NCBI GenBank assembly: GCA_007922195.1
Contig: ML681996.1
Coordinates: 23,828,932 to 23,892,931 of the forward strand
Origin: Podocnemis expansa
Taxonomy: Eukaryota; Chordata; Testudines; Podocnemididae
Reading direction: 5' to 3'
Length of the DNA stretch: 64,000 bases
This document shows, piece by piece, positions 1 to 11,671 of this stretch. Position 1 is the stretch's first letter. Each line of letters begins with the position of its first letter. The notes beneath the pieces are model-generated. The model saw only the letters and a program-made list of their open reading frames with translations. It was not told the DNA's origin and made no database searches. The translations under genes and the position numbers were made by a program.

Positions 1-1339
1 ACCCAGATTAATCAAATTTAAGTATACACTATCATTTATTTCCTGATCTACCACAGGATGTTCATTCAATTCTCCATGTTTAATTAATCCCAAGAAGGTG
101 AATTCTACCATTACCTTCAGAAGCAACATTTTCCAAATAACAAAAAGGGGAATGGGGTGGGGGGAATACTTGATGCTTTCCAACTTAATCTTTAGCTAAC
201 CCCCCCGCCCCCAACACACAAATAGGTATACGTAATAATTAAACAAGTCATATAGCAAAATAAAAAAATTGCTTATTGAGCTTTTTTAAAACTGTCTTAT
301 AAGCTAAGCTCTGGTTTGAATTACACAAGTACTCACAGGCTAAAGATAGAGAAAGTTGAGAATGAAGACATAGTAACTCTGGAAATGCATTCTTGACTAA
401 ATGTACCCCAAACCTGACATGACACAAAGCATGTTTCTTCTTGTTTTGCATGGGGCATCTTCCACCCTCATGTAAGGCCAAGGTAATAGTAGGTGTCTTA
501 TGCCCCCCCATCTACTACTGTTCACACACAGAGCTATACAAACATTTGCCAACAGCACCCACACAGTAGTGTCTAAGACAATTTCAGTTTTCTTCTTTCC
601 ACAAAATAACTGATATTTATAACAGCTGCAAATGGGGACTATTTTAGGCTTCTACAGTAATTCCAAGACAGAACAGGAATAACTCACATACAGTACTACA
701 AAACCCTTCTTCGAACTATTTCACAACCAACTTGCCATAAAAATGTGGTATTATTTACAACTGGTCACACCTCATAAAACTTTTGGAATAAGATCAGTCT
801 TTGACAGCATTCTTGATTCTGATATACCATGCAGTGCAAAAACCTTCCTCAAACAAAATATTTGAATTCTGGAAGTAATAGGGCTTTGCCATTTGACTTC
901 ATTTCTTTAGCCACACTTGTCAATGAATAGTGAATGTAGAAATAGAATATATAAGCTTGTCACTAAAAGGAGGTTTGGAGTTACTGGTAAGTCTGGAAAC
1001 CTGCATCTGAGCAGATTAATACCAACTGCAATTCTCTACAAATAATAAGCAGGTGGCTACATGAAAGCTAAGTGACTTCTGCAAAACATTTTGAATTTCA
1101 GATTATGAGAGAAATGAAAAAAGGCAAATCAACATTCAAAGTTTTATTCTGGTTGTTAACTGATTTTCTAAAATTTTGTATTTTCAGGAAAAATTTATAA
1201 GCCAACATTTTGAAATGTACTCCAACTCTGCAGACCGATTATCCTTCAACACTGAAAACTAAAGGCTAAATTAAAATTATAATTTGCTATTTATCTTTGA
1301 AATTTTTTTAAAGGAAAAAAATAACTATTTAATGCTTAC
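1..1339 (-). other. RBPJ intron 2, partial
   Basis: AT-rich intronic sequence downstream of exon 2 in the gene's direction. I see no exon, RNA gene or recognisable transposon. There is a short C/G-rich stretch near 199-212 and otherwise only simple A/T runs. Confidence 0.6.
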
Positions 1340-1378
1340 CTGGTGAGACGTTTAGGTTGAGGTCGCTCACCAAATTTC
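1340..1378 (-). CDS. RBPJ: RBPJ coding exon 2 (KFGERPQPKRLT)
   Basis: This 39-nt exon on the minus strand is bounded by an acceptor (pyrimidine-rich GTTTGTTTACAG, read from 1390 to 1379) and a donor (GTAAGC at 1339-1334). With the two bases carried over from exon 1 it encodes G-K-F-G-E-R-P-Q-P-K-R-L-T and ends with AG of a split Arg codon. This is the invariant segment just before the beta-trefoil/Rel-homology N-terminal domain of RBPJ. The mammalian protein as I recall it has P-P-P where this one has P-Q-P, a conservative difference. The exon length is a multiple of three and both splice junctions keep phase, which makes chance resemblance unlikely. The next exon (EAMRNYLKERG in the family) is not in the window. 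Confidence 0.9.
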
Positions 1379-3049
1379 CTGTAAACAAACAAGAAGTTAG
1401 TAATTGAAAACAAACCATTCAGTGATAGATTTTCACATTGAAATATCAGAATTTCAAGGCAGAAATTTATATTGTGAGATACTGCTGTATCTTATTTCTC
1501 TGATCATATGTTTTTATTTTTTGTGCTCCCATAACCAAGTATAACTACTGATACACTTAAAAGCTTGGTACAAGTACTGTAAACTCATTTTTTATGATTC
1601 AGCATGTTTTAAACTGAACATATGCTATTTCTAGTTTTTTAAAGAAAACCAGCAAGTTTACAGAGCTGTTCTGTAAGAAAGACATCTCTTATTCATATAG
1701 GTTATTCAAATTTTAACTAAAATGAAAAAAAGCCTTCACTATGAAATTGTTCCGCATGTACCAAAAGGTCTGGAAAATAAAATAATTCAGTACTGTCTCG
1801 TTAGTGGGGGGAAAAAAGGCTAGTACAATTTCTACTAATGTCCTCATTTACAGTCTTTTGCAAATGCCACATTTGCCTCATTTTTCTAAAGTTGACTTTA
1901 AAGCTCAAATATCGTAACTACACCAAAAACTAGAGACTATCTGCTATTGTCACCTACTAGAGGGGCCAGAGAGATAAGTTTCTATCAACACATTGACAAA
2001 ATTAGTAATAATATAACCCATCTGATTATGAGTTGCCAAGTATAGTGTACTATAAATATTTCACATTATGACCACTTTTCTAAGCAACAGACATTTTCCT
2101 TCATTAACATCTCACAGTAGGGTGGACAAAGTTTGTAACAGGCAATGGTCTAGAAGAAACTGAGGAAAAATTAGGTTCTCAGCTAACACATAGGCGTAAG
2201 GTGATTCAAAAATACCATCCAGTTGATTAACATTGTATTGTAACACTAAGTCACCACAAACTTCAGGCCAGATCTTCCTATAAAGGTCAAAATATATAAG
2301 AAAATGGATGCACATAGGCATAAACACATCCTCTTCAGTAACAAAAACTAAACTAAAAAGATTAAATCAGAATTGTCAAGAAGATCTGAGAAAAGGAAGG
2401 CAAGATATTGCTCCCCTACCTCCCAACCTATATCTGTTCTTATGTTCAATCTCTTAAGGAAGTGCAGGCACAAGCTAAAATGAGGACAAGTGCTATCTCA
2501 ATATCATTCAACCTAAAAATATATTATATGAAGAGGGAAGTCAACCATGCAATGAATATACAGCTATTACTGGTCAATGCATGTCAGAATGGCAGTGCTC
2601 TTGGTACAACACATCATGGACAGCTAGCTGTACCTTATCCTTTATGCTTCCTGGACAACAAAAGCACCTATCTATAATAGCACTCTACAATATTTGAGGC
2701 TCTGTACTACAGTAGGGAACATGAGATCTAAAATCACATGACAAGAGATCACCTATTTATGCAGCATATTGCACTGAAGTTCATAGCAGAGCAAGTACAC
2801 CACAGTAATGTTAACTGATTATGCAGTTATTTAAGTAACTCCAAAAATGCACCACAATGTGAAAAATGTACAGTTAATGCATGTAATTTATTTTGCATTG
2901 TAACAGAGGAATACCATCCTGCTTTGGAGAGGAAAAAAGTAGGGGACAAACAGCAGCATTAAATCAATTTAAGGTGATTAAATCCACTTTTAAAAAATAC
3001 CACTCACCTCAAATGTTAAACCAGTTCAGCTTAGTGCACTGATCAGACT
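1379..3049. other. Intron sequence without recognisable features
   Basis: AT-rich unique-looking sequence. The short ORFs here (for example 2408-2677) have no family resemblance and no splice context that I can support. Confidence 0.5.
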
Positions 3050-3311
3050 TCATTGCTTAGACAGCCCCGAAAGTGAAGCAAATTTTTACCGGCAATTGAA
3101 CACCAAACAAGAACACTAATCCAGGAACCTACCCCTGCAACGAAACCTGTTACCAACTCTGCCCACTCAGCAACCCCCATGACACCATCACTTGTTCTAA
3201 CCACATCAGCCACACCATCAGGAGCTCGTTTACTTGCACATCTACTAACGTGACATGCCACCATGTGCCAGCAAAGTCCCTGTGCCATATACATTGGCTA
3301 AACTGAAACAT
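3050..3311 (+). mobile_element. Penelope-like element fragment (RT end and start of GIY-YIG)
   Basis: The plus strand encodes remnants of the region joining the reverse transcriptase and the GIY-YIG endonuclease of a vertebrate Penelope-like element. Visible pieces are a Cys-rich stretch with CPL, then SHTIRSSFTCTSTNV. A frameshift inside the endonuclease motif breaks what is YAIMC..CP..YIG in the copy at 22.6 kb. The fragment stops where the DIRS element begins near 3312, and I did not find its continuation on the far side of the DIRS element. It is truncated and non-functional. Confidence 0.6.
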
Positions 3312-3600
3312 GGTTACCTACCTTTCTGTAACTGTTGTTCAAGATGCGTGCTCACATCTACTCCAATTAGGTGTATGTGCACACGCACTTGCACAACTGC
3401 TGACAAACTTTTCCCCTAGCAACTCTGGCGGTCAGACAGAGCCCCCTGGAGTTGCACGCCTATAGCGCCACATAGGAAAGCTCACTGACTGCTCTCCCGC
3501 CAGTTCCTTCTTATCAAACCGACAGAGGGGAGGTGGACGGGTTTGGAGTAGACATGACCACACATCTTGAGGAATGACAGTTACAGAAAGGTAGATAGCC
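3312..3600. repeat. Inverted-repeat pair flanking the DIRS terminal repeat
   Basis: Arm 3312-3367 is the imperfect reverse complement of 3542-3600. Shared stretches include gttacagaaaggtag and tttggagtaga. The terminal repeat lies in the loop between them. This matches the kind of internal complementary sequence that DIRS elements use to form circular intermediates. Confidence 0.7.
3404..3512. repeat. DIRS inverted terminal repeat, recombinase side
   Basis: The reverse complement matches 8982-9090 with scattered mismatches. The shared core includes the run cagacagagccccctggag on both arms in opposite orientation. Confidence 0.85.
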
Positions 3601-3677
3601 GTCTTCTCCTTTGAGTGATGCTCATGTCAACTCCAACTAGGTGATTCCCAAGCACTTACAGATGGTGCCGTCAGCCA

Positions 3678-4760
3678 TCACTGCAAAGTTGAGTTTAGCA
3701 CTGCCCTACCCACGGACGCATCCTGCATCGCCTGCTGGGTAATTGCATAGTGTGCTCCAAAAGTGTGGATGGACAACCACGTCACCGCCCTACAGATGTC
3801 CCTGAGAAGAACTCTAGCACTGAAAGCAACAGACGCAGCCTGAGTCCTTGTAGAATGCGCTGTGACATCCGGAGAAGGCCTGTGCACAAGTAAGTAGCAG
3901 GTTCTAACGCACAAGGTGATCCAATTAGAGACTATTTGGGAGGACACAGGTTGGCCCCTAATTCTGTTTGCGACTACAACAAACAGCTGCTGGGATTTTC
4001 TAAATGGTTTGGTTCTTTCCAGATAGAGTGCCAAAGCCTGACAGACATCCAGAGAGTGCCAAATTCTCTAGCACTTCAAGGAGTGCGGCTTCAGGTAAAA
4101 AACAGGGAGAAAAATATCCTGACTAGTACGAAAGTGCGACACTGCCTTGGACAGAAAAGCTGGGGGGGGGGGGGCCAAGGCGCACCTTGTCCTGGAAGGA
4201 CGCCAAATATGGAGGGTCTATGGTAAGGGCCCTGAAGTTCAGAGATCCTTCTTGCTGATGTAATAGCAACTAAGAAGGCCACCTTCCAGGATAAGTAGAG
4301 GTCCGAACAAGTCGCCAATGGCTCGAAGAGGTGTTTGGTTAGGGTGCTGAGGACCAGATTTAAGTCCCACTGAGGCACAGGTCTCCCCACAGATGGAAAT
4401 TTGCTCACTAGACCTTTCAGGAGGCGGACCACAATAGAGTTAGAAAAAATTGGCCACCCCTCAACTTGGTTATGGAAGGCCCAGCTTACCACCAGGTGGA
4501 CTTTTAGTGATGAGACCGAAAGGCCCTGTTGCTTCAAGTTCAGGAAGCAGGCTGAAATTGTAGGGATAGTGCAAGATGTCTGTGTATGCGAGTTTTGAGA
4601 GCACTGCACCAAAAAACACTTCTATTTCGCCAGGTAGATTGATCTAGTAGAGGGTTTCCTGCTCTCCAACAGTATCTCCCTTACCTGCCGAGAGCATTGC
4701 AACTCATGGGGGTTCAACCATGGAGCTTCCGTGCAGTTAGGTGAAGTGCATTGAGCTCTG
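3678..4760 (-). pseudogene. DIRS tyrosine recombinase remnant
   Basis: The minus strand carries pieces of a DIRS tyrosine recombinase. At the start (about 4760-4622) is LLESRKPSTRSIYLAK, the usual N-terminal motif. At about 4290 is SARRISEL, which holds the first catalytic arginine. At about 3860 is HSTRTQAAS, which holds the H-x-x-R pair. Near 3750 is HTFGAHY with a candidate nucleophilic tyrosine region. The reading frame shifts between 4091 and 4034, and near 4622 where the recombinase leaves the frame of the preceding piece. A homopolymer of 12 or more G (plus strand, near 4160) lies in the gene and may be slippage. The enzyme would integrate the circular cDNA; this copy cannot make it intact. 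Confidence 0.8.
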
Positions 4761-6348
4761 GATACCTCAGGAGTCCTTGGCTCTGAGTTAGTAAATCTGG
4801 GATTAGTGGTAGTGTTAGAGGAGCCGTCACGAGGAGGTCCAAGAGAGTGGAGAACCAGTACTGACGGGGCCAGGCTGGAGCTATTATAATGACGGACGCC
4901 TTGTCTTTCACCTTCGCTAGGACCTTGCCCACCAGTCGAAAGGGTGGAAAAGTGTACACAAGGTGTCTGGTCCACTCCATCTGGAAGGCATCCTCTATGG
5001 AGTACCTGTCTAGATCTTGGAAAGAGCAGAAGACTTTGCACTTGGCATCAAGGCTGGTTGCAAAGAGGTCCACATGGGGAGTGCCCCACTGTTGGAAGAT
5101 GGTAAGTATGACCTCTTGTTTCAGGGACCATTCATGTGGGCAAATAGAATGGCTGAGAGATTCCGCCAGCCAGTTCTGAGTCCCCGAGAGATACAAAGCC
5201 TCTAGATTTATGCCTAGAGGGATACAAAAGTCCCACAGAGCCATGGCCTCCTTGCAGAGAGAGCGAGAGAGCGCCACGCCTTGTCTGTTTATATAAAACA
5301 TTGTAGCGATACTGCATGTTTTTTATGGTGATGTGACAGCCTATTAACTGGTCCTTGAACGCCTGGCAGGAGAAGCGAACTGCTCTGAGTTCCCTAACAT
5401 TGATGTGAACTAGTCTGTCCCGGCTCGACCAGCAGCCTTGGGTTGTCAGGCAGCCCAGGTGAGTGTCCCATCCTGTATCTGTAGCATCTGCCACTAAGGT
5501 CAACTCCGGAAACGGCTTTGAGAACAGGACTCGCACACAAACTACTGCTTGGTCTGTCCACCAGAGTAGGGAGTTCAAGACTGACTTAGGCACCGATTAT
5601 GTGATCTAGGCTGCCCCTGGAAGTGCTAAAGACCAAGGCCAGCCACAACCAAAGTGGTCTCAGACGAAGCCTGGCATGTGGTACCACACGGGTACATGCC
5701 GCAAAATGCCCCAGAAGCCTCGGGCAGGTGCGGGCGGTTATCAGAGGCCTGCAGACCCAGTCCTGTATAATCGCTGAGACTGTTTGAAAGTGCTGAAGCA
5801 GGAGGAACACTGTGGCTATTATTGAGTCCAGGGCAGCTCCTATAAATTCTATCTTTTGTGTGGGAACAAGAATTGACTTTATGTTGATCAACAAGCCCAA
5901 TTCACTGAAGGTGCACTGTACAAGGGATAGACTGGCTATGACCTGATCTCTTGATGTCCCTCTGACTAGCCAATCATCTAGGTATGGAAACCCATGGACT
6001 TGATGCTTGCGAAGGAAGGCTGCTACCACTGCCATACATTTCGTGAAGACTCTGGGGGCCACAGAAAGGCCAAAAGGGAGGGCAGCAAACTGAAAATGAT
6101 TGTCATGTTACACAATGCTTAGAAAATGTCTGTTTCAAGATGATAGAGATGTGGAAATAAGCATCCCAAAGATCGAAGGCCCAATCTCCAGCATCTAGGG
6201 AGATCTGACTCCAGAGACACTTTATGAAAATTTTATTTTTCTTATGAACCTGTTCAGAGCCCTGAGATTTAAAATGGGTCTGAGGCCCCCTTTGGACTTC
6301 ACAATCAGGAAATAGCTGGAAAAGAAACCTTTTCCTCTCAGATCCCAA
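4714..6348 (-). pseudogene. DIRS reverse transcriptase and RNase H remnant
   Basis: Successive minus-strand frames encode the polyprotein. About 6348-6103 has an early RT motif, FDLWDAYFHISI. From 6062 to 5586 the catalytic box FPYLDDWLVRG with YxDD is intact. From 5593 to 5132 is an RNase H domain (VADATDTGWDTHLG, HINVRELRAVRF). From 5301 to 4714 the RNase H end (FYINRQGV) continues into the DIRS region WGTPHVDLFATSLDAKC. At least three frame changes separate these blocks, so the copy is dead although its catalytic motifs remain readable. The order RT, RNase H, then recombinase is diagnostic for DIRS rather than for LTR elements. Confidence 0.85.
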
Positions 6349-6904
6349 GGCACCTCCTCCACAGTCCCTAATGCAAGGAGCTGACAGACCTACTCTGAAA
6401 GAAGTTAGTCGTCAGAGGAGTCCCTTAAGAGGGCAGGGAGCAGGGAGGGCGTGAGCAAGGCATAGTATGGAACTGGATAGAACCCAATTCCACCATATGT
6501 AGAACTCATCTGTCCGATGTAATTCAGCACCACGCCTAGCGGAAATGAGCCAAGCAGTTGTAAAAAGGAAGTGGAATTAGTACTCCGCCCTAGATCGAGA
6601 TCTCAAACATTCTGCTTGGAGCCCTGCAACTGCTTCAAGGGGCCCCTATGCTTCGAGCTCGAGGACAATTGCCTGCATCTACCTTCCCCCTGTGAACTCT
6701 TACTTCTTCCCTGCCTGCGAGCAGAGTCTTGTCTCGAGTATTGACTGAAGGGGCGGGAAGAAGACGGGTTTAAAATGCCTATGTTGAGTAGCAGGAGTGT
6801 ACATCCCCAGAGATTTTAAGGTGGCTCTGGAATCCTTTAGACTGTGAAGTTTTGAATCAGTCTGTGAGGAAAATAAAGACTGTCCTTCAAATGGTAAATC
6901 TTGT

Positions 6905-8764
6905 ACAGTTTACTGGACTTCATAGGGTAACCCAGAAACCTGGAGACAAGAGCTGCATCGCATTGAGATGCCTGAAGCCATAACACGAACTGCGGCATCC
7001 TCAGCACCTAATGTGCCTTGCAGGGAAGCCTTTGCCACCAATTTGCCTTCCTCAATGAGAGCATTAAAATCTTTCTTAGATTCCAGGGGAAGAGAGCCCA
7101 CAAACCGCTCCATGGAGCTCCAGGTTTTGTGAGTATAACAGCTTAGGATTGCTTGTTGGTTAGCTACCCTGAGCCATAGGCCCCCAGTAGAATAGACCTT
7201 ACGCCCAAAAAGGTCCATCTTTTTGGCTTCCCTTGATTTGGGGGTAGGAGCTGGGGTCCCCTGTCTCTATCAAAAGCAGCCATCAAGACTAGTGAACTCA
7301 GAGCAGGATGGGTATATAGGACCCCTTTGATGGTACAGAATATTTCCTTTCCACTTTCTTGGCAGTGGGTGGAGCAGATGATGGTGTCTGCCAGATCTCC
7401 TTCATAGACTTATCAATGGTGTTAATTGGGCCCTAGAGGGGCCCAAAGGGGACAAGATGCCAATCACAGGGTCAGAGATTTCCTCGGTAATCTCCTGCGC
7501 CTGAATGCCCATGTTAGATGTCACCCTTCTCAGGAGACCCTGGTATAATTTCCCGTCTTCTGAGGAAGATGCAGCCGTGGTACCCGCAGCATCCTCACCA
7601 GAGGAGGAGGAGGAATTCTTAATTAGAGTCCCTCCCACCCAATCCAACTGTGCCGGGTGTGCCGATGCATCTTCTGAGGTTACTGCTGGCATGTACTGAT
7701 AGTGTCAGTGGCCATCCCCGGTGCCAGGGTGCGGAATGGGGTGAGAGGAGGCTTCGTGATGGCAGACGGGTGAGAAACCGTTTTGGAATGTGAATGGATC
7801 CATCTACTCCCCAAAGCAGTTGAAAAGGACCTTCTCGACTAAGAGCCTTGTGCCTGATGATATTCCCAGGGCGTCCAAAAGGGCCAAGAGCCCGGGTTCT
7901 GCCATTGTGAACCCCACAGCACCGGGATCTGTGGAGGCCCTTGAAGGCTGGTATGGCACAAGGTACACTGGGAGCAGCTCTGTATGGATGCTACCAAAAT
8001 GGCTTCCAGCTCCGAGGGGGACTTCGACCTCAGAGACCAGGGCGGTGCCGCAGACCTCAGCGTCCGGGAAGAGCAGCGTGGTGAGCGCAGTAAGGGACTA
8101 GGCTTCGCTTTTGAGAGGAACGGTGTCGGTGCCAACGACACAGAATCTCTCCCCTGGTTAGCACTAGTAGTAGTACTATCTATCAGGTCTCTTGCCATCT
8201 CAAACGTCTCCAACATAGAGGGGGACCAAACTACTTCCACCTCACCTCCCAAGTCCACCACAGGGGAGAGTACTGGTGCTGGGCTCTTCACGTATTTCTC
8301 CTGAGGGAGAAGTGCAGACTGTGTCGGTGCTGGTAGTGTGGCCGGGTGCCCCAACAAGGGTCTCACAGCACCAGCCTCTCCTCCTCTTGACTCGTGAGGG
8401 GAACAGCCCATCACTCCTCTGTTTCTTCTTAGGCACTGGGGATTGTGATCGGTGCTGAGGCACTGGTCTGGGAGGCAAGGTTTTACAGTGCAGTAAGTCT
8501 CCTGGTGCTGTGCTCCTGTCAGCGGCTGGAGCACTTTTAGCCAATGTTATGCTGGTTTACAGGTCTGAGAGCCTCCTCCGTGAGGAAAATCTTCAGTCTC
8601 CAAGACCTATTCTTCAGAGTTCTTGGTTTGAAGCCTTTGCAGACCCAGCATTTAACTTTACGATGTGCCTTGCCCAGACGCTTCAAACAGGTAGAGTGTG
8701 GGTCACTCTTTGGCATAGGCTTCTTACAGGAGTTGCAAGCCTTAAAGCCCGAGAAACCAGACAT
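6905..8764 (-). pseudogene. DIRS gag remnant with zinc-binding N-terminus
   Basis: I place the start at the ATG ending at 8764 (MSGFSGFKACNSCKK). It is followed by a Cys/His array: C-x2-C, then DPHSTC, GKAH, and KCWVCKGF. One position that is usually Cys in this array reads Arg (CLKRLG for CLxCLG), which would weaken metal binding. The middle (about 8530-7250) is Ser/Pro/acidic-rich and broken across frames. The C-terminal part, 7218-6910, reads well (RKVYSTGGLWLRVANQQA, then ASLQGTLGAEDAAVRVMASG) and matches the conserved gag end of vertebrate DIRS elements. It is not translatable as one protein. Confidence 0.75.
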
Positions 8765-8981
8765 TCGCCAAAGGGGTGGGGGGGGGAGAAACAATGAAAG
8801 CAATCAACATCCCCTGAGAGGATTTAGCATGTACTTAACTCTATCTAAGTAACACTTAACTCTTAACACTTAACAACTGACTATCTACAAAAGAACAAAG
8901 TGGGCACATTCCAAGGGAAAAACTGCTAGGGAAACAACTCTCAAATGAGATACCAAAGAGTCGACTAACCACCAGGGTGGC

Positions 8982-9090
8982 AAGAAGGAACTGGTGGAAG
9001 AGCAGTTGGCGAGCCCTTACATATGGTGCTACAGGCGCATGACTCCAGGGGGCTCTGTCTGACCACCAGAGTTGCTAAGGGAAAAGTTTG
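8982..9090. repeat. DIRS inverted terminal repeat, gag side
   Basis: This is the partner of 3404-3512 in inverted orientation. It marks the gag-side end of the element, only 13 bp from the next repeat, a hAT-like MITE at 9104. Confidence 0.85.
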
Positions 9091-9103
9091 CCTGTAATCG
9101 TGG

Positions 9104-9273
9104 CAGGGGCCTCAAACATGCAGCCCCTTAAGCTAGTTCCTATGGCCCACAATGAAACGATCATTACTGATATTTGCAATAGCTTTGTATGGAAAGGTTT
9201 CAGTGGTGCAGCCCTCGGGTTAACGTACTAATCCTCATACAGCCCTCGTGGTGATTTGAGTTTGAGACCCCTG
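9104..9273 (-). mobile_element. hAT-type MITE, 170 bp (same family as 15842)
   Basis: The ends are caggggcctcaaac and gtttgagacccctg, an inverted pair. Its reverse complement matches the element at 15842-16049 over its whole length. Flanking 8-mers match poorly, so the target duplication is not preserved. Confidence 0.7.
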
Positions 9274-9849
9274 ATCTAAGGCATTCTTTACACATACAAG
9301 TTTTTCTGAGTTAAGTAAGTGCAACTCACTTATCTAAAATCTCTTATTTCAATTTAAGAGATCTTCATGTGGTATTAGTGTGCCTGACTAGATTCTCCCT
9401 GCCGTGGGAGAGGACAATGGGAAAAGGCAGTTAATTTAAGGTTAAAATAGATGGAGCTGAATTAAGATTCTCTGCATCTAGGATAACTAAATAATTAACA
9501 AAAAGAATATTGTTAAGATGTTAGCAAAGGAAGTTTAAAAAAAAAAAAAAAAAAGCCAAACCACCACCAACGTGAAAGTTACTGAGAACTGAAAAACAAG
9601 TTTGTATGAACTAAGAGGGATTAATCAAGAATTCCCACATTTCAAAAAGTGTCAAGAAATGCTGTGAAAAACTGGAAAAGGCTTAACAGAATTTGATTTC
9701 CAAGGACATTAGGACCTATTCAGAGAAACAGGTAAATGAAAGATTGTCTTCTTTTTGAATACTGCTGGTAATGGAGCAATCTTATTAATGTAATTCACTT
9801 GAGCAATTACCTTAAAGAATGAGCTGACTATAAGTTTGTTTTAAAATAC
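9274..9849. other. Intron sequence, no clear feature
   Basis: AT-rich sequence with a run of A at about 9537-9554. It may include the degraded upstream part of the Ty3/gypsy relic that follows, but no motif supports that before about 9850. Confidence 0.4.
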
Positions 9850-11195
9850 TTTTAGGAATATGGTTTACTAAAAACAAATGAAACACTTGAAACATTTCAG
9901 TTTCACTCAAGAAATCAAATGCAGGAAGAGACTTCTGTATCATTTTTAACAGATCTTAATATAAGACAGAAATGTAATTTCCAGGAATCTGAGTCAGTGA
10001 TAAGAGGTCACATTATGATGGGTATACAAGGTATCAGTGTAAAAAAAGACTGTTGAAAGAACCAGATCTAAATCTGCAAAAAGCAGTTAGAATTTACCAA
10101 AACTACTGAACTTAATTCACAATGGTTGCACTTGTTAGAAAGAAAACAGATGTGTTTATTGACTTAATAGTTAAAAATGAAAAAGGAAAAAAGTCACACC
10201 CACCCACCCCCCAAGCCACACAAGTTTATAGTGGAAAACAGTGATAGCATTAAAGCAGAAATATGAGTACATGAAAGAATGTTCTAGATATGGAAGGAGG
10301 CACCAACCTAAATAACATCTAGCATATGATTAAACCTGTCACATATGCAAGAAAAGTCATTTTGCAGTTTGTATATATAAAAGTCTCAAAAAACTTAGAA
10401 ATATATATTTAGATCAAAATTCTCAGATAAGATACTGAATAGACAATACAGAGCTTATGTTACATGTGAAGAAAATTTGGTTTGGGTATTTTGAAACAGT
10501 CATTCTACAAACTATGAGGCTTCAGCAGTTACACTATCTACAAAGGGAGCATTTATTTCCTTTGTAATAGATACAGGTGCACAAACTACTGTAACTTCAG
10601 AAGAAATTATAAAATATCTAAAACAGGGCTTGACAAAATCCAGGCGTCAAGTCACCATCGTGACTGTGGTTTGTAGTCTGGCTCTTAGCTCTGCTGCAGA
10701 AATGCAGTAGAGGCACGCCTTCTGGTGACCAAAAATAAAACTGCCCCTGCCTAGCTGGGAGTCAATTTTGTCAAGCTCTTGTCTAAAAATAAAACCCATA
10801 TTACAAGAACAAATACATATTCATTAGCAATCTTACAGTGTTGAAAAAAATCCTGTTATGGGTATTTGGAATTACAAGTCACCATTAAAGATAATTTTGA
10901 AAACACATGAGTTGCAGTGGTTAAGGAATAAGGTATTTCTATTTCAGGGAACATGTTTAGCTTAATATCTAACTGGTAGAATTCAATCTATTCAGGATTC
11001 TGAATCATTGGAAATAAAACATCAGTTTACAGAGCTATTCACTAGCACTGGTAAATTTGACAACACATAAAACAGAGTTTAATGAAATAAAGAAATCACT
11101 CATACAGGCAACTAGAAAAATACCCTTAGGTTCAAGAATCATGGTACACAAGGATTTGGAAAGGTTAACTAATTTAGATGCAAATTATACATTAT
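9850..11195 (+). mobile_element. Ty3/gypsy retrotransposon relic (gag, protease, RT start)
   Basis: Three separated plus-strand blocks fit the Ty3/gypsy order. About 9860-10110 encodes a gag segment (FQFHSRNQMQEE, then SVIRGHIMMGIQ and LLKEPDLNLQKAV). About 10545-10620 encodes a protease active site, FVIDTGAQTTVTSEE, with the Asp-Thr-Gly-Ala signature. About 11035-11185 encodes the region before the RT core (FTELFTSTGKFDN, then RKIPLGSRIMVHKDLERLTNLD). Stops and frame changes occur between the blocks and no polymerase core or LTR was seen. A 157 bp hAT MITE interrupts it at 10624. It is antisense to RBPJ. Confidence 0.72.
10624..10780. mobile_element. hAT-type MITE, 157 bp, inside the gypsy relic
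   Basis: The inverted ends are cagggcttgacaaaat and attttgtcaagctctt. The flanking 8-mers are atctaaaa (10616-10623) and gtctaaaa (10781-10788), 7 of 8 matching, as expected of a hAT target duplication. Confidence 0.75.
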
Positions 11196-11671
11196 AAGAG
11201 CCAGCTGAGTTGGGTGAATCCAGAAAGTTTTTGGCAAAATTGAAGTTTTCTCAAGGAATATTTCAGTTTTGCAGAAATTGCATTTTTGCCCCCCCCCCCT
11301 CCCCACAAAAAACAACCGTGGAAAAACTTGCAACCAGCTCCACACACAAAGCATGAACCAGATGTTCAGAAAGGCACAGAATATTATTGATACAATTTCT
11401 CCCCAAAAAATTCGTACACACAGAACTGAATAGCACTGTATTTTGCATCAGCAATTAAATATCAGGCACAAATCAGGTCTAATTAGGGACAAAGTACCTC
11501 AATGAAAAGGTCATTTGCCTTTATTATAAAAGCCAATGAATTTTAGATGGCAGTCAAGTGAGTGGGACTAGGGGACTGACTCTATCCAACTCAAGAATTA
11601 CAGAAGGTAAGCCTTGTGGAATGTGCGTGCTTAACTGGACCAAGACAGCTAGAAGAAGTGGACACCACATA
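11196..11671. other. Intron sequence with a poly-C stretch
   Basis: No gene or transposon was recognised. A C-rich run (about 11289-11302) sits beside A-rich sequence. Confidence 0.4.

Larger units (their letters stand above)
3312..9090 (-). mobile_element. DIRS-type tyrosine-recombinase retrotransposon, degenerate
   Basis: This 5.8 kb element reads on the minus strand in the order gag, RT-RNase H, tyrosine recombinase, which is the DIRS order. Inverted terminal repeats of about 109 bp lie at 3404-3512 and 8982-9090. At the recombinase end an extra inverted pair (3312-3367 with 3542-3600) surrounds the terminal repeat, resembling the terminal and internal complementary arrangement of DIRS elements. 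DIRS elements replicate through a circular intermediate and integrate with a tyrosine recombinase, so no target duplication is expected and none was seen. All ORFs carry frameshifts or stops. It is in the same orientation as RBPJ transcription. Confidence 0.88.

Noticed and set aside
7790..8304. Plus-strand ORFs in the DIRS gag region
   Set aside because: They are shadows of the minus-strand gag remnant and carry no motif.
3200..9090. Possibility that the DIRS coding blocks form a host-domesticated gene
   Set aside because: RT, RNase H, recombinase and gag are each interrupted by frameshifts and terminal repeats are present, so it is a decayed retrotransposon.
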